64,000 nucleotides of DNA from Actinomyces wuliandei (GCF_004010955.1 NZ_CP025227.1:1674001-1738000), one strand, 5' to 3'. Positions 30,906 to 43,628 are shown, counted from the stretch's first letter. Notes: generated by a model not told the origin, from the sequence alone. Program-made: numbers and translations.

Positions 30906-32198
30906 TCACCGGGCACCGGGAGCGGCCACTCCCACTCCCAGGTGCCGTCGTCCCTTGCGGACCAGGACGCGTCCTCCGGCCAGCAGGTCCTCTCGGGTGA
31001 TCGCACGGTCCTCGTCAACGACCTTGGTGTTGTTGAGGTAGGCGCCGCCGGCGGCAACCGTGCGCCGTGCGGCCGAACGCCCCTTCTCCAAGGAGGTACT
31101 GACCAGCAGGTCCACGACCGTCGTCCTGCCGACGACAAGCTCGCCCGAAGGAAGGTCTGCCGTCGCGGCCGTGACAGCAGCCTCGTCCAGCCCCCAAAGG
31201 TCACCTCTTCCCCACAGGGCCTGCGTCGCGGCCTCAGCCTGGGCCAGGGCCTCCGCCCCGTGCACCCATCGAGTCACCTCCCTGGCGAGGACCTTCTGCG
31301 CCTGCCGATCCTCCGGCCGCTGCCTGGTGGCCTCCTCCAGGCGCTCAATCTCCTCCCTGTCCAGGAAGGTGAACACCTTGAGAAAGCGCACGACGTCGGC
31401 GTCGCCCACCTGGAGCCAGAACTGGTAGAAGGCGTAGGGCGACATGAGCTGCGGGTCCAGCCACACCGCCCCGCCCTCGGTCTTGCCGAACTTGGTGCCG
31501 TCTGCCTTGGTCACAAGCGGGTTGGTCATGACGTGGACCGAGGCGCCCTCAACCTTGTGGATCAGGTCCATGCCTCCTACCAAGTTGCCCCACTGGTCGT
31601 TTCCCCCCACCTCCAGGGTGCACCCGTGGCGGCGGTACAGCTCGAGGTAGTCGTTGGCCTGAAGCACCTGGTAGCTGAACTCGGTGTAGGAGATGCCCTC
31701 CTCACTGGCCAGCCTCCGGGCGACGATGTCCTTGGACAGCATCGTGCCCAGGCGGAAGTGCTTGCCCAGGTCCCTCAGAAGGTCGATAGCGCTCAGGTCG
31801 GCCGTCCAATCCAGGTTGTTGACGATGCGGGCTGGGGCGTCGCCGTCGAAGTCGAGGAGGTGCTCTAGCTGGGCCTGCAGGCTCTGCGCCCACTGGCTCA
31901 CGACCTCCCTGGTATTGAGCGAGCGCTCCCCTTTGGCACGCGGGTCTCCGATCAGACCGGTCGCCCCGCCGACCAGAGCCAGCGGCCTGTGCCCCGCCAT
32001 CTGCAGGTGACGCATGACCTTGACTGCAACCAGGTGCCCGTGGTGGAGGCTTGCGGCCGTCGGGTCGAACCCGCAGTAGAAGGTCACCGGCCCCTCCGCC
32101 AGCGCCCTGCGTAGCGCCTCAAGGTCGGTGTGCTGGGCGACCAGGCCCCGCCACTGCAGCTCGTCGAGGATGTCGGTCACGGTCCTGTCGCCTTCCAT
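30906..32198 (-). CDS. tyrS: Tyrosyl-tRNA synthetase
   Basis: 430 residues, class I synthetase of the bacterial TyrRS type. The HIGH signature appears as SLHHGHL after YCGFDPTAA, and the KMSKS loop as GTKFGKTEGG (the KFGKT form). Tyr-binding residues lie in YQVLQANDYLELYRRHGC and GGNDQWGN. A C-terminal S4-like RNA-binding domain (VDLLVSTSLEKGRSAARRTV ... LVRKGRR) recognises tRNA-Tyr. The start at 32198 (MEGDRTVTDIL) follows GGGAGC. It is 111 bases after the HhH glycosylase gene and directly upstream of the rRNA promoter. Confidence 0.97.
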   Translation of the reverse strand: MEGDRTVTDILDELQWRGLVAQHTDLEALRRALAEGPVTFYCGFDPTAASLHHGHLVAVKVMRHLQMAGHRPLALVGGATGLIGDPRAKGERSLNTREVVSQWAQSLQAQLEHLLDFDGDAPARIVNNLDWTADLSAIDLLRDLGKHFRLGTMLSKDIVARRLASEEGISYTEFSYQVLQANDYLELYRRHGCTLEVGGNDQWGNLVGGMDLIHKVEGASVHVMTNPLVTKADGTKFGKTEGGAVWLDPQLMSPYAFYQFWLQVGDADVVRFLKVFTFLDREEIERLEEATRQRPEDRQAQKVLAREVTRWVHGAEALAQAEAATQALWGRGDLWGLDEAAVTAATADLPSGELVVGRTTVVDLLVSTSLEKGRSAARRTVAAGGAYLNNTKVVDEDRAITREDLLAGGRVLVRKGRRHLGVGVAAPGAR

Positions 32199-32296
32199 AG
32201 GTGCTCCCGGCACTCGTCGTCCGGGGTCGGGCCGACTGCCCGGCGCGGGCTAGTCTGCCACGCCCCGCACAGCCGCAGGCCCGTCTAGCGCGTACC

Positions 32297-32308
32297 GGTG
32301 GTACCACC
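32297..32308 (-). promoter_or_regulatory. 12-bp palindrome GGTGGTACCACC upstream of tyrS
   Basis: A perfect palindrome ends one base before the stop of the HhH glycosylase gene and ~100 bases before tyrS. It may be an operator or part of a hairpin in the tyrS leader. Its GGTGGTACC core recalls the T-box sequence, but no other T-box element could be recognised. Confidence 0.25.
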
Positions 32309-32309
32309 C

Positions 32310-33017
32310 TCACGACGAGGACACGCCGATACCGATCCTGGGTCCGTAGACTTCCCAGCCGCCAGCAGCACGGGCACACTGCCCCGCCTTGATGACAAGC
32401 CCGTGCAGGGCCACCAGCTCGGCGTGGGTCAGGTGCTCGGCACCAATGGTTGTCTCCAGTGCCCTTCTGGTGGTCTCGTAGTCGCGGCCGACATCGTACC
32501 CGGCCTGCTGCAGAAGCCGCCGCCCGTAGGTGTCAAAGATGAAGCGACGCCGACCGAAGACCATGAGGGCGACGACATCAGCGCTCTCCGGTCCGATGCC
32601 GGGCAGGGCCAGCAGCACAGACCGAAGCGCGTCGTCATCCAGGCCCCAGGCTGCCTGGCCCGCTGGCGAGAGCATCCACGCGGCATAGCCGCGCAGTGCC
32701 CGGGACTTTGCCCGCATGAAACCGACAGGACGGATCAGCGCGGTCAGCTCGGTGTCGGACAGGCAGAGCAGGCGCTCGGGGTCGAAGCCAGTCGCCTCAC
32801 GCAACAGCGCCAACGCGCGCTCGACGTTCGTCCAGGCCGTGTTCTGCACCAGGACGATCCCGCACACGTACTCGAAAGGCGACTGCGCTAGCCAGGCCGG
32901 AGCCTCCCCCAGCTCGGCACCCAGGGCTCTCAGGATGTCGCGGGCCGGTAGCGGGGACGATCCAGCCATCCCGGTCGCCGCCGCCGTCACCACTGCTGCC
33001 GATCCGGCCGGTCCCAC
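32310..33017 (-). CDS. HhH-GPD DNA glycosylase, endonuclease III/MagIII-like
   Basis: 235 residues. The helix-hairpin-helix and catalytic region read LLALPGIGPESADVVALMVF followed by FIFDTYGRR, so the catalytic Asp is present. The Lys used by endonuclease III for lyase chemistry is Glu here (GPESAD against GRKTAN). The C-terminal four-Cys Fe-S loop of endonuclease III is also missing. Both traits point to a monofunctional glycosylase of the 3-methyladenine (MagIII) type. The start is a GTG at 33017 overlapping the methyltransferase by 31 bases; an ATG at 32969 is an alternative. It is last in the argH-mpg-methyltransferase unit. Confidence 0.8.
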   Translation of the reverse strand: MGPAGSAAVVTAAATGMAGSSPLPARDILRALGAELGEAPAWLAQSPFEYVCGIVLVQNTAWTNVERALALLREATGFDPERLLCLSDTELTALIRPVGFMRAKSRALRGYAAWMLSPAGQAAWGLDDDALRSVLLALPGIGPESADVVALMVFGRRRFIFDTYGRRLLQQAGYDVGRDYETTRRALETTIGAEHLTHAELVALHGLVIKAGQCARAAGGWEVYGPRIGIGVSSS

Positions 33018-33625
33018 ACCATTGAGTAGCGCCAGTAGAACCGCCGCCGTACACGAGCGCCAGGCAGGGTACGCCGCGCTATGGCGCGGATGTGGCGCAA
33101 CGACTCGCGTGCCGGTGCCGTAGGCACACCGATGTCGAGGATCTCATGGTGCCACAGGCTCGCACAACGAATCGGCACCACGCCCAGGAGATCCAGAACC
33201 CAGTCCGCCACGGACTTTCTGGCGGCCAGCCCGATAACGAGGAGCCTGCCCCCCGGGGCCACCAGCGCGGCCAGGCGTTCCATCCCCTCCTCCAGCGGAA
33301 GGTGGTGCAGCACCGCCACGCACGTCACGGTAGCGAACTGCCCGAGCCTGTCAACGGCACCAGGATCCATGATATCGGTCTGCGAGACCGCAGCCTTGCC
33401 GATCCCGGACACACGGGCACGGGCCCGCTCTAGGCTGGCAGGATCCACCTCGATCCCGACGACCTCGTCGCACACCGCAGAGAGCCTCTCCACGAGCAGG
33501 CCCTCACCACAGCCGACGTCCAGGGCGCGCCCGCCCCGCCTCGCCGCGTCTGCCACTAGCTCGCCGTGGAAGGCGGCGTTGTGGTTCCAGTAGCTCTCAG
33601 GGAACGGGCGCGTCGAGCCGCCCAT
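32987..33625 (-). CDS. Class I SAM-dependent methyltransferase
   Basis: 212 residues. The SAM-binding motif I is RALDVGCGEGLLVERL, with the acidic motif II VVGIEVD and motif IV VTCVAVLHHLPLEEGM; a C-terminal basic stretch (IARRTLPGARVRRRFYWRYS) follows. It resembles the UbiE/Methyltransf_11 group acting on small molecules, but the substrate is unknown. The ATG at 33625 shares a base with the mpg stop (TGATG) and follows AGGAGGGG, so it is coupled to mpg. Its place between two alkyl-base glycosylase genes is unusual. Confidence 0.8.
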   Translation of the reverse strand: MGGSTRPFPESYWNHNAAFHGELVADAARRGGRALDVGCGEGLLVERLSAVCDEVVGIEVDPASLERARARVSGIGKAAVSQTDIMDPGAVDRLGQFATVTCVAVLHHLPLEEGMERLAALVAPGGRLLVIGLAARKSVADWVLDLLGVVPIRCASLWHHEILDIGVPTAPARESLRHIRAIARRTLPGARVRRRFYWRYSMVWDRPDRQQW

Positions 33626-34299
33626 CAGCCCCTCCTGCGCGGCTGTGGCCGGGCGGGCCTGTAGGGCGAGACGGTGGGCTCGCCCTCGATCCACAGCCGC
33701 CAGGGAAAGACAGAGCCGTCCCCGCCAGGGCCGGACACGCCCGTGCGCGGCCCACGACGAATCCGCTCGACGGCCGGCTGGTCCTGGCTCGTGGGCAGCA
33801 GCAGGTGCAGGTGCGACCCGGGCGGACCCAGGCAGGTCCCGTCATCATCACGGGTCAGGCCAAGGGCGGCGCATAAGCGCGCTGGCCCACGCGCCAGGTC
33901 ACGATCCGTGCGGGCAGCAGGCCGACGCATCCGGGCCAGGGCATGCCCGCCAGCGACCTCTCCCCCGCGCAGAAGGACGGCACGGGCCTGGCCCGCCGGG
34001 CCGCAGACGAGGTTGAAGCAGTGGTGCATGCCGTAGGTGAAGTACACGTAGACGTGCCCGGCAGCCTTGAACATTGAGGCGTTGCGGGGCGTCCTCCCCC
34101 TGTAGGCGTGTGATCCGGGGTCCTCTTCACCCCGGTAGGCCTCGACCTCTGTGAGCCGGACGCTGACCGCCCCCCGTGAGGTAGACGAGGTAATGACCGA
34201 ACCCAGAAGACGAGCAGCTACCTCCACAGGGTCGTGTTCAAGAAGGTCACGGACCTGCGTCGGCAGCGCCAGTCTGCCTGAGCCAGAGGCGCTCCCCAC
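33625..34299 (-). CDS. mpg: DNA-3-methyladenine glycosylase (AAG/Mpg family)
   Basis: 224 residues. Family blocks are VRLTEVEAYRGEEDPGSHAYRGRT, with the Glu that activates water, and GHVYVYFTYGMHHCFNLVC in the base-binding site. It removes alkylated purines in base excision repair. The GTG at 34299 is chosen over upstream codons because GGGGGGAGATAGC is an excellent ribosome binding site and the argH stop lies one base before it. A ~25-residue His/Leu/Arg-rich stretch precedes the C-terminal FPWRLWIEGEPTV. Confidence 0.92.
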   Translation of the reverse strand: MGSASGSGRLALPTQVRDLLEHDPVEVAARLLGSVITSSTSRGAVSVRLTEVEAYRGEEDPGSHAYRGRTPRNASMFKAAGHVYVYFTYGMHHCFNLVCGPAGQARAVLLRGGEVAGGHALARMRRPAARTDRDLARGPARLCAALGLTRDDDGTCLGPPGSHLHLLLPTSQDQPAVERIRRGPRTGVSGPGGDGSVFPWRLWIEGEPTVSPYRPARPQPRRRG

Positions 34300-34300
34300 G

Positions 34301-36872
<2,572 letters not shown>

Positions 36873-36893
36873 CGAGTACGAGCACCCTGAAAG

Positions 36894-36946
36894 CCGGGGG
36901 GGCGGCCCGACACCGCGCGCTGCGGCGCACGAGGCCCACCCCCCGG
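36894..36946. terminator. Bidirectional terminator between FNT gene and argG
   Basis: Arms of 14 bases, ccgggggggcggcc (36894-36907) and ggcccaccccccgg (36933-36946), pair at 12 of 14 positions. It lies between two convergent genes, as expected for a shared terminator without a U-run. Confidence 0.65.
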
Positions 36947-36988
36947 TCCTCCCTGGCAGGTCCTCGTAGCAGGTCTCACTAACAGGCC

Positions 36989-38212
36989 CTAGAAGGCCTC
37001 GGCGTGACCCGACCGCAGGTCCCGTGCGGCCGCGAGACGGGACTGGAGCCCGTAGATCTTGATGAAGCCCCGCGACGAGGACTGGTCGAAGGTGTCGCCG
37101 GTGTCATAGGTCGCTAGGCCGAAATCGTACAGGCCCGTCTGCGTCCTGCGTCCGGTCACCGTCGCACGTCCCCCGTGCAGGACCATGCGGATGTCACCGC
37201 AGACGTAGCGCTGGGTGTCCTCGATAAAGGCGTCCATGGAGCGCTTGAGCGGGGAGTACCACTGCGCCTCGTAGACCAGGTCGCTCCAGGCCTGCTCCAT
37301 CTGTCTCTTGTAGCGCCGCTGCTCACGCTCCAGGGTGACAGCCTCCAGGGCCTGGTGCGCCTCGATCAGCGTAACCGCCCCAGGCGCCTCGTAGATCTCG
37401 CGGGACTTGATGCCCACCAGCCGGTCCTCCACCATGTCAATACGCCCAACCCCCTGGGCGCCCGCACGTCGGTTGAGCTCCTGGACAGCCTCCAGCGGCG
37501 TGACGGACCGGCCGTCCAGCGCGACCGGGACCCCCTGCTCAAAGGTGATGACGACCTCGTCGGGCAGCGGCGGGTAGGTGGGGTCGTCGGTGTAGACGTA
37601 GACGTCCTTGGTCGGAGCGTTCCACAGGTCCTCCAGGAACCCGGTCTCAATGGCACGGCCCCAGACGTTCTGGTCGATAGAGAACGGGTTGTGCCTCGTG
37701 GTCTCGATCGGCAAGGAGTGCTCCTCCGCGTAGCCGATAGCCACGTCCCGGGTCAACGCCAGGTCTCGCACCGGGGACAGGCAGTCCATGTCAGGCGCCA
37801 TCGAGGTGATCGAGACCTCGAACCGCACCTGGTCATTTCCCTTACCGGTACAGCCGTGAGCCACGGTCTGAGCACCGAACTCCCGCGCCGCCCTGACCAG
37901 GTGCCGCGCGATCAGAGGCCGGGACAAGGCAGACACCAGAGGATAGCGGCCCTCGTACAAGGCATTGGCCTTGAGTGCTGGCACACAGTAGTCGTTGACG
38001 AACTCCTCACGGGCGTCAGCCACATAGGCCTCAGCAGCACCGCAGTCCAGTGCCCGCTGACGCACGACCCCAAGGTCCTCGCCTCCCTGGCCAACGTCCA
38101 CACAGACGGCAACAACCTCTCGTCGGGTCCGCTCCGCAATCCATCCAATAGCCACCGAGGTGTCCAGGCCACCGGAGTAGGCCAGGACGACACGGTCCGT
38201 GCTAGTGCTCAT
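36989..38212 (-). CDS. argG: Argininosuccinate synthase
   Basis: 407 residues. The ATP-pyrophosphatase loop is [17 protein letters not shown] at the N-terminus, followed by [11 protein letters not shown] and the citrulline/aspartate site [15 protein letters not shown]. It joins citrulline and aspartate using ATP. A strong ribosome binding site (AAGGAGG) precedes the ATG at 38212. The 161-base gap to argR is purine-rich on the plus strand and may hold its own promoter. The supplier of citrulline, argF, is not in the window. Confidence 0.97.
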   Translation of the reverse strand: MSTSTDRVVLAYSGGLDTSVAIGWIAERTRREVVAVCVDVGQGGEDLGVVRQRALDCGAAEAYVADAREEFVNDYCVPALKANALYEGRYPLVSALSRPLIARHLVRAAREFGAQTVAHGCTGKGNDQVRFEVSITSMAPDMDCLSPVRDLALTRDVAIGYAEEHSLPIETTRHNPFSIDQNVWGRAIETGFLEDLWNAPTKDVYVYTDDPTYPPLPDEVVITFEQGVPVALDGRSVTPLEAVQELNRRAGAQGVGRIDMVEDRLVGIKSREIYEAPGAVTLIEAHQALEAVTLEREQRRYKRQMEQAWSDLVYEAQWYSPLKRSMDAFIEDTQRYVCGDIRMVLHGGRATVTGRRTQTGLYDFGLATYDTGDTFDQSSSRGFIKIYGLQSRLAAARDLRSGHAEAF

Positions 38213-38373
38213 GGGAAACCTCCTTGGAGACAGTGCGGACAGTAACGAGAGCAGGAAAGAAGTAGAAGTCAGGAGGGGAGGGCAGCCTTTCAGCAGGCGA
38301 GGACGGCGGTGCGTGACACCAGCGGGAGACCCGCAGGAGGCACCAGCCCAGGTGCCGGGCAGGAGCGCCCGGC

Positions 38374-38952
38374 CTATCGTCGGGAAGCCGGCTCCGCCAG
38401 GGACAGCAGCAGGGCGACAAGCCCGGCAGAGTCCTGCTCGCTGCGGGTAATCACCAGCACCGTGTCGTCACCGGCAATGCACCCCAGCACCCCGGGCATC
38501 ATCGCGTCGTCAACAGCGCCAGCCAGCAGCTGGGCAGCGCCTGCAGGGGTGCGCAGCACCACCTGGCTGCCGGAGAACTCGGCAGCAACCAGCAGGTCCG
38601 CGCACCACCGTGCCAGGCGGGCGGTCACGTAGTCGGACAGGGAGTCAGAGTCCGAGCTGCGGCTGCCGACCACCGCGACCTGCCCCGGTGCCCCCACCTC
38701 GGGAAGCGAGTAGACCGGCACCCCGGTCGCCGAGCGCACCTTGGTCGCTCTCAGCTCGACCAGGTCACGAGACAGGGTGGCCTGGGTGGCGCTGACACCC
38801 CGCGCCGCCAGGGCGTCACGCAGCTCCGCCTGCGACCGGATCCACGACCGGGAGAGGATCTGGGCGATCAGCACGTGCCGGGCAGCTTTTGTCCCGGGAA
38901 CCGCCCCAGGCTGGTCACCACCGGTGCCCTCGCTCGCGGCGACGCTGCTCAC
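38374..38952 (-). CDS. argR: Arginine repressor ArgR
   Basis: 192 residues. The N-terminal winged helix ([25 protein letters not shown]) binds DNA; the C-terminal domain with [14 protein letters not shown] holds the two Asp that contact arginine in the hexamer. It represses arginine synthesis when arginine is plentiful. The domain contains Ser/Asp-rich inserts ([11 protein letters not shown]). It starts with GTG overlapping the argD stop by four bases. In many actinobacteria argF sits exactly here; the direct argD-argR overlap shows it has been lost or never was present. Confidence 0.94.
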   Translation of the reverse strand: MSSVAASEGTGGDQPGAVPGTKAARHVLIAQILSRSWIRSQAELRDALAARGVSATQATLSRDLVELRATKVRSATGVPVYSLPEVGAPGQVAVVGSRSSDSDSLSDYVTARLARWCADLLVAAEFSGSQVVLRTPAGAAQLLAGAVDDAMMPGVLGCIAGDDTVLVITRSEQDSAGLVALLLSLAEPASRR

Positions 38953-40214
38953 CAGCCCTCCTCCCTCCGCGAGGCCAGGACCCTGGCCAGGGCCGTGGTC
39001 AAGGCGCTCGTCTCCTCCTGGGAGACGACAAAGGGCGGGGCCAGACGGATGGTGTCGGGGCGCGGTGCGTTCACGATGAACCCCTCCCCGGCAAGGGCCT
39101 CAGCGACCTCACCAGCCGGGCCGAGCCCCTCTGCCAGACCCACGCCCAGAAGGAGGCCACGTCCCCTCACCTCACTGACACCGGGAACCGTGGCCAGCTG
39201 TGCCGCCCACTGCGCTCCCAGCGCGCTGACGTGCTCCAGCAGCCTCTCCTCACGGATCGTGGCGATCACGGCCAGGGCTGCGGCGCAGGCAACCGGGTTG
39301 CCCCCGAAGGTGGTGCCGTGCTGCCCCGGTCCCAGGAGGGAGGCGGCCTCCCCACGGGCCACCACAGCACCCACCGGGATGCCCCCACCCAGCCCCTTGG
39401 CAAGAGTCACCACGTCAGGAACGACGCCCGGGGCCACAAGGTGATGCGCCATCCACGCCCCGGTACGCCCCATCCCCGACTGGACCTCGTCAAGGACCAT
39501 CAGGGCACCTGCCTGTGTCGTGAGACTGCGGACGGCCTCCAGGTAGCCGCTGGGCAGCTCGCGAACCCCGGCCTCGCCCTGGACGGGCTCGACAAAGACC
39601 GCAGCGACGTCAGGCCCTATAGCCTGCTGCAGGGCCTCCACGTCGCCGACAGGCAGGAACTCCACACCCCCCGGCAGGGGCTCGAAGGGCTCACGGTAAG
39701 CCGCCTTGTGCGTCAGGGCCAGGGCTCCCATCGTCCTGCCGTGGAAGGCGCTCTCCAGAGCCAGCACCCTGGACCGGGCCGGGCCCCCGTGCCTGCGGGC
39801 GATCTTGAGAGCCGCCTCGTTGGCCTCGGTACCGGAGCTGGACAGGAAGACTCGTGCGTCCTGCCCCTCCTGGGGGAAGACCAGGGAGCACAGCTCCTCA
39901 GCCAGACGCACCTGGGCCGGGGTGGTGAAGAAGTTCGACACGTGCCCCAGCGTGCTGAGCTGGTCACTGACCGCCTGGACGATCGCGGGGTGGGCGTGGC
40001 CCAGGCAGTTGACAGCGATGCCGGCCAGCATGTCCGTGTACCGCGTGCCGTCGGCGTCCCACACCGAGGTCCCCTGCCCCCGGACCAGGACCCGCCCCGG
40101 CACGCCGAAGGTGTTCATCACCGCCTGGGCGTAGCGCGCGCCCCAGGCCTGGTTACTGCTGTCACCCTTGCCCAGGGCGTGTGCGGGTGGCGTCGTGGCA
40201 GCCGAGGCGCTCAC
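38949..40214 (-). CDS. argD: Acetylornithine aminotransferase
   Basis: 421 residues, a class III PLP aminotransferase. The PLP lysine is in [16 protein letters not shown], and the aspartate contact in [15 protein letters not shown]. It converts N-acetylglutamate semialdehyde to N-acetylornithine. The GTG start at 40214 overlaps argB by four bases. The first ~15 residues are low complexity, after which [18 protein letters not shown] starts the fold. Confidence 0.96.
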   Translation of the reverse strand: MSASAATTPPAHALGKGDSSNQAWGARYAQAVMNTFGVPGRVLVRGQGTSVWDADGTRYTDMLAGIAVNCLGHAHPAIVQAVSDQLSTLGHVSNFFTTPAQVRLAEELCSLVFPQEGQDARVFLSSSGTEANEAALKIARRHGGPARSRVLALESAFHGRTMGALALTHKAAYREPFEPLPGGVEFLPVGDVEALQQAIGPDVAAVFVEPVQGEAGVRELPSGYLEAVRSLTTQAGALMVLDEVQSGMGRTGAWMAHHLVAPGVVPDVVTLAKGLGGGIPVGAVVARGEAASLLGPGQHGTTFGGNPVACAAALAVIATIREERLLEHVSALGAQWAAQLATVPGVSEVRGRGLLLGVGLAEGLGPAGEVAEALAGEGFIVNAPRPDTIRLAPPFVVSQEETSALTTALARVLASRREEGW

Positions 40215-41179
40215 AGGCTCCTACCTCCGTTCAAGGGTGGCACCGGGGCGTCCCCGGGGTGAATGACGGTGCCCACGCCCTCGTCGGTGACGATCTCCAG
40301 AAGCATGCAGTGGGCCTGGCGACCGTCGACCACATGGGCCTGGCCGACCCCTCCGCGCACCGCCCGCAGACACGCCTCCATCTTGGGGATCATGCCTGAC
40401 TCAAGGGTGGGCAGCAGCCTCTCCAGGGCAGAGGCACTGATGAACGGGACCAGGGAGCCCCGGTCCGGCCAGGCGGAGTAGAGGCCCTCGACGTCGGTCA
40501 GCATCATGAGGGACCTGGCTCCCAGGGCCACCGCGATAGCCGCCGCAGCCGTGTCCGCGTTGATGTTGAGGACGGTGGAGGAGTCCTCGGCCAGCGGCGC
40601 CACCGAGGAGATGACAGGGATCCGCCCCTGGTCAAGCAGGTCAGTGATGGGTTGGGGGCTGACCTCGACGACGTCGCCAACCAGACCGACGTCTACCTCC
40701 TCGCCCCCAACGGAGGCGGGACGGCGCCGAGCCTGCAGAAGCCCTCCGTCCTCCCCGCTGATACCGACCGCCGCCGACCCGTCCTTGTTCAGCAGGGAGA
40801 CGAGCTCACGCTGCACAGAGCCGGTCAGCACCATGCGGACCACGTCCATGACCTCCGGGGTGGTCACCCGCAGGCCACCGCGAAACTCCGGCTCAATACC
40901 GAGCCGACTCAGCATCGCGTTGATCTGGGGGCCGCCCCCGTGGACGACGACGGGCCTGACCCCCACCTGGTGCAGGAAGAGGACGTCCTGGGCGAAGGCC
41001 CGCTTGAGGTCGTCATCCACCATGGCGTTGCCGCCGTACTTGATGACCATGGTGGCACCCTTGTAGGTGCGTAGCCAGGGCACGGCCTCCAGGAGGACCG
41101 ATGCCTTGAGACGGGGGTCGATGGCCGAGGTACCAGTGCAGTCAGAGGACTCCGGGGAGCTGGTGCGAGAGGTCGTCAT
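40211..41179 (-). CDS. argB: Acetylglutamate kinase
   Basis: 322 residues, amino-acid kinase family. The ATP-binding [13 protein letters not shown] and [14 protein letters not shown] are visible, and [16 protein letters not shown] with the conserved Lys closes the site. It phosphorylates N-acetylglutamate and is usually inhibited by arginine. The ATG at 41179 overlaps the argJ stop (ATGA); the long in-frame reading upstream is argJ in another frame. The C-terminus has a Pro/Gly tail. Confidence 0.96.
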   Translation of the reverse strand: MTTSRTSSPESSDCTGTSAIDPRLKASVLLEAVPWLRTYKGATMVIKYGGNAMVDDDLKRAFAQDVLFLHQVGVRPVVVHGGGPQINAMLSRLGIEPEFRGGLRVTTPEVMDVVRMVLTGSVQRELVSLLNKDGSAAVGISGEDGGLLQARRRPASVGGEEVDVGLVGDVVEVSPQPITDLLDQGRIPVISSVAPLAEDSSTVLNINADTAAAAIAVALGARSLMMLTDVEGLYSAWPDRGSLVPFISASALERLLPTLESGMIPKMEACLRAVRGGVGQAHVVDGRQAHCMLLEIVTDEGVGTVIHPGDAPVPPLNGGRSL

Positions 41180-42372
41180 GTGGTGTAGTCCGCGTTGATC
41201 GAGACGTAGCCGTGGGTGAGGTCGTTGGTCCATACCGTGGCCTGGGCCTGCCCGGAGTGCAGGTCGATGTCGATGCGGGTCTCGCGGGGGCTCATGTCCA
41301 CGCCGGAGCGGTCCTCGCCCACGCCCCCGTGACGGAAGACAGTCACACCGTTGATGGCAACGTCCACCTGGTCGGGGTCGAAGGGGCAGACCGCCTCGGG
41401 CACGGTACCGAGCTGGGCCAGCACCCGGCCCCAGTTCGGGTCCTGGCCGGCCACGGCACACCGCAGCAGGGTGGAGGCTGCGACCGTTCGGGCGGCAGCC
41501 TCTGCGGCGGCCTCGCTGAGAGCGCCTGTGACGGTGACGGCAATGTCGTGCGTGGCCCCCTCGGCGTCAGCGACCAGCCTGCGGCCCAGGCGGGCCAGGA
41601 CCTCGGTCACGGCCTCCTCAAGCTCCTCCGGGGAGACGGAGACGCCGGAGGCGCCGGAGGCGAGCAGCACGACAGTGTCATTGGTGGACATGCAGCCGTC
41701 AGAGCTGATGCGGTTAAGAGTGCGGGCAGCGGCCGTGCCCAAGGCCTGCCGGGCAGCACCGGGAGCAACCACCGCGTCCGTGGTGACCACAGCCAGCATG
41801 GTAGCCATAGCGGGTGCGAGCATGCCCACGCCCTTGATCATGCCGCCGACGGTCCAGCGGGCGGACCCCGAGCCGACCGTGAGCACCTCCTCCTTGGAGA
41901 CCGTGTCCGTGGTCATGATGGCGGTGGCGGCCGCAGTGCCGGCAGTCGGCGTGGCCTCCAGGCAGAGCGCGGCCACGTCAGCACCGTCCAGAAGACGCGG
42001 CATGTCGAGAGGCTCACCAATGACTCCAGTGGAGCACACCAGGACCTCCGCAGGGTCGCACCCCAGCAGGCCAGCCACGTGCATGGCGGTGGCCTCGGTG
42101 TCACGGACTCCTCGGGCTCCGGTGCAGGCGTTGGCGGACCCCGAGTTGAGGACAACCGCCCTGGCACGCCCCCCCTCCTGCCCGCAGGCGGGAGCCAGGG
42201 CCTGTCGGGACCACACCACGGGTGCGGCCACGACCCTGTTAGTGGTGAAGACCCCTGCGGCGACGTCGTGGGGGCCGTCGTTGACGACCAGTGCAAGGTC
42301 CGGGGCTCCCGAGGGCTTGAGACCAGCGGCGACACCCGCAGCCCGAAACCCCCGTGCTGCCGTGACACTCAT
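41176..42372 (-). CDS. argJ: Glutamate N-acetyltransferase / ornithine acetyltransferase
   Basis: 398 residues. It cuts itself in two: the cleavage region reads [20 protein letters not shown], the Thr after Ala being the nucleophile. The oxyanion pair is visible in [13 protein letters not shown]. ArgJ recycles the acetyl group from acetylornithine to glutamate, so a separate argA/argE is not required. It overlaps argC (stop) and argB (start) by four bases each. Confidence 0.96.
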   Translation of the reverse strand: MSVTAARGFRAAGVAAGLKPSGAPDLALVVNDGPHDVAAGVFTTNRVVAAPVVWSRQALAPACGQEGGRARAVVLNSGSANACTGARGVRDTEATAMHVAGLLGCDPAEVLVCSTGVIGEPLDMPRLLDGADVAALCLEATPTAGTAAATAIMTTDTVSKEEVLTVGSGSARWTVGGMIKGVGMLAPAMATMLAVVTTDAVVAPGAARQALGTAAARTLNRISSDGCMSTNDTVVLLASGASGVSVSPEELEEAVTEVLARLGRRLVADAEGATHDIAVTVTGALSEAAAEAAARTVAASTLLRCAVAGQDPNWGRVLAQLGTVPEAVCPFDPDQVDVAINGVTVFRHGGVGEDRSGVDMSPRETRIDIDLHSGQAQATVWTNDLTHGYVSINADYTT

Positions 42373-43490
42373 GGAGCAGCTCCTTCAGTGATCACGCCCT
42401 CGGTCTCTGGCAGACCAAGAGCTCGGTTGAGGCACTGGAGCGCGGCGGAGGCAGTGCCCTTGCCAAGATTGTCGATAGCGCACATCGCGGTGGCGGCACC
42501 TGCCACCGGGTCAAAGGTGACCTGGACAGTGGCCACGCCACTACCTGACACCGATGCGGTGGTGGGCCATGTCCCCACAGGCAGGAGGTGGACCAGCCCC
42601 TCCCCCGCCCCCGGGGCACCGTAGGCCTCCTCCCAGGCCTGGCGCAGCACGGCCCCCGGGTCGGCGGCCTGGCGGACCTCGCAGGTCACCGGCGCGGTCA
42701 CGGTGGCCAGGATCCCCCGGCTCATCGGGACCAGCACCGGGGTGAAGGACAGGCGAAGGTCCTGCGCCCGCGCCCCCGCGACGGCCAGGTTCTGGATGAT
42801 CTCCGGGATGTGGCGGTGGGTCCCGCCTACGGCGTAGGGCTGGGCACCGCCGATACCCTCCGCCGCCGTCAGGTGCGGCCTGAGAGCCTTGCCGGCACCG
42901 GAGTAGCCCACAGCGAGGACCGCCGTCAGCGCTGCCGCGCCCTGGGAGCAGTCGACAAGGCCGGAGGCCACACCCGGCTGGAGCGCCAGGGTCACTGCTG
43001 TCACGTTGCATCCCGGGACAGCCAGCCTCCTGGTGGTTGCGATCTGGGCACGCTGCGCCCGGGCGACCGCCTCACCCGCGTGGAGGAGCTCAGGCATGCC
43101 GTAGGTCCACGCGCCCGCGTGCGGCGAGCCGTAGAAGGCGGTCCAGGCCTCGGGGTCCACCAGCCGGTGATCCGCGCCGCAGTCGATGACCAGCGGCGAG
43201 GTACCACGGCGGGCCGCCTCCTCCTCGACGGCGGCGGTCACCTCACCGGAGGCACCGTGGGGCAGGGCCAGGACGACAACGTCGTGCTCAGCGAGCCTGG
43301 CGGGGTCAGTGGGCTCCACCGTACGCTGCGCCAGCCCCATCAGGTGGGGATGGTGCTGTCCCAGACGCGTTCCGGCCGAGGACGCGGCCGTCACCGCACC
43401 GACATCGATCTGAGGGTGGGCCGCCAGGAGGCGCAGCGCCTCCCCACCGGCGTAGCCGGTAGCGCCGGCAACCGCTGCTGTCCAGGTCAC
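42369..43490 (-). CDS. argC: N-acetyl-gamma-glutamyl-phosphate reductase
   Basis: 373 residues. The Rossmann loop AAVAGATGYAGGEALRLL and the catalytic Cys in VPGCNVTAVTLALQPG identify ArgC, which makes the semialdehyde. The GTG at 43490 is chosen because the Rossmann strand starts a few residues later and TATCAT lies exactly six bases upstream, predicting a leaderless mRNA. A longer reading from a GTG at 43562 lacks a ribosome binding site. It is the first gene of argCJBDR-argG. Confidence 0.95.
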   Translation of the reverse strand: MTWTAAVAGATGYAGGEALRLLAAHPQIDVGAVTAASSAGTRLGQHHPHLMGLAQRTVEPTDPARLAEHDVVVLALPHGASGEVTAAVEEEAARRGTSPLVIDCGADHRLVDPEAWTAFYGSPHAGAWTYGMPELLHAGEAVARAQRAQIATTRRLAVPGCNVTAVTLALQPGVASGLVDCSQGAAALTAVLAVGYSGAGKALRPHLTAAEGIGGAQPYAVGGTHRHIPEIIQNLAVAGARAQDLRLSFTPVLVPMSRGILATVTAPVTCEVRQAADPGAVLRQAWEEAYGAPGAGEGLVHLLPVGTWPTTASVSGSGVATVQVTFDPVAGAATAMCAIDNLGKGTASAALQCLNRALGLPETEGVITEGAAP

Positions 43491-43496
43491 GCAGAG

Positions 43497-43502
43497 ATGA
43501 TA
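43497..43502 (-). promoter_or_regulatory. -10 element of the arg operon
   Basis: On the minus strand TATCAT-CTCTGC-GTG. The upstream 30 bases are AT-rich and contain ATGCA and TCGTAT half-sites that could belong to an ARG box for the ArgR encoded in the operon; the operator itself could not be delimited. Confidence 0.5.
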
Positions 43503-43628
43503 CGACGTCTTGCATAGAGATACGAAACTGCGAGGCGTGTCGGCGGGTATTACATCCGTCACAACGGCCGCCGTACGAGAGTCGCCCGTGCGGTCCGGCC
43601 CGCAGTCTCGCCAGGACCCCCGTCAGGC

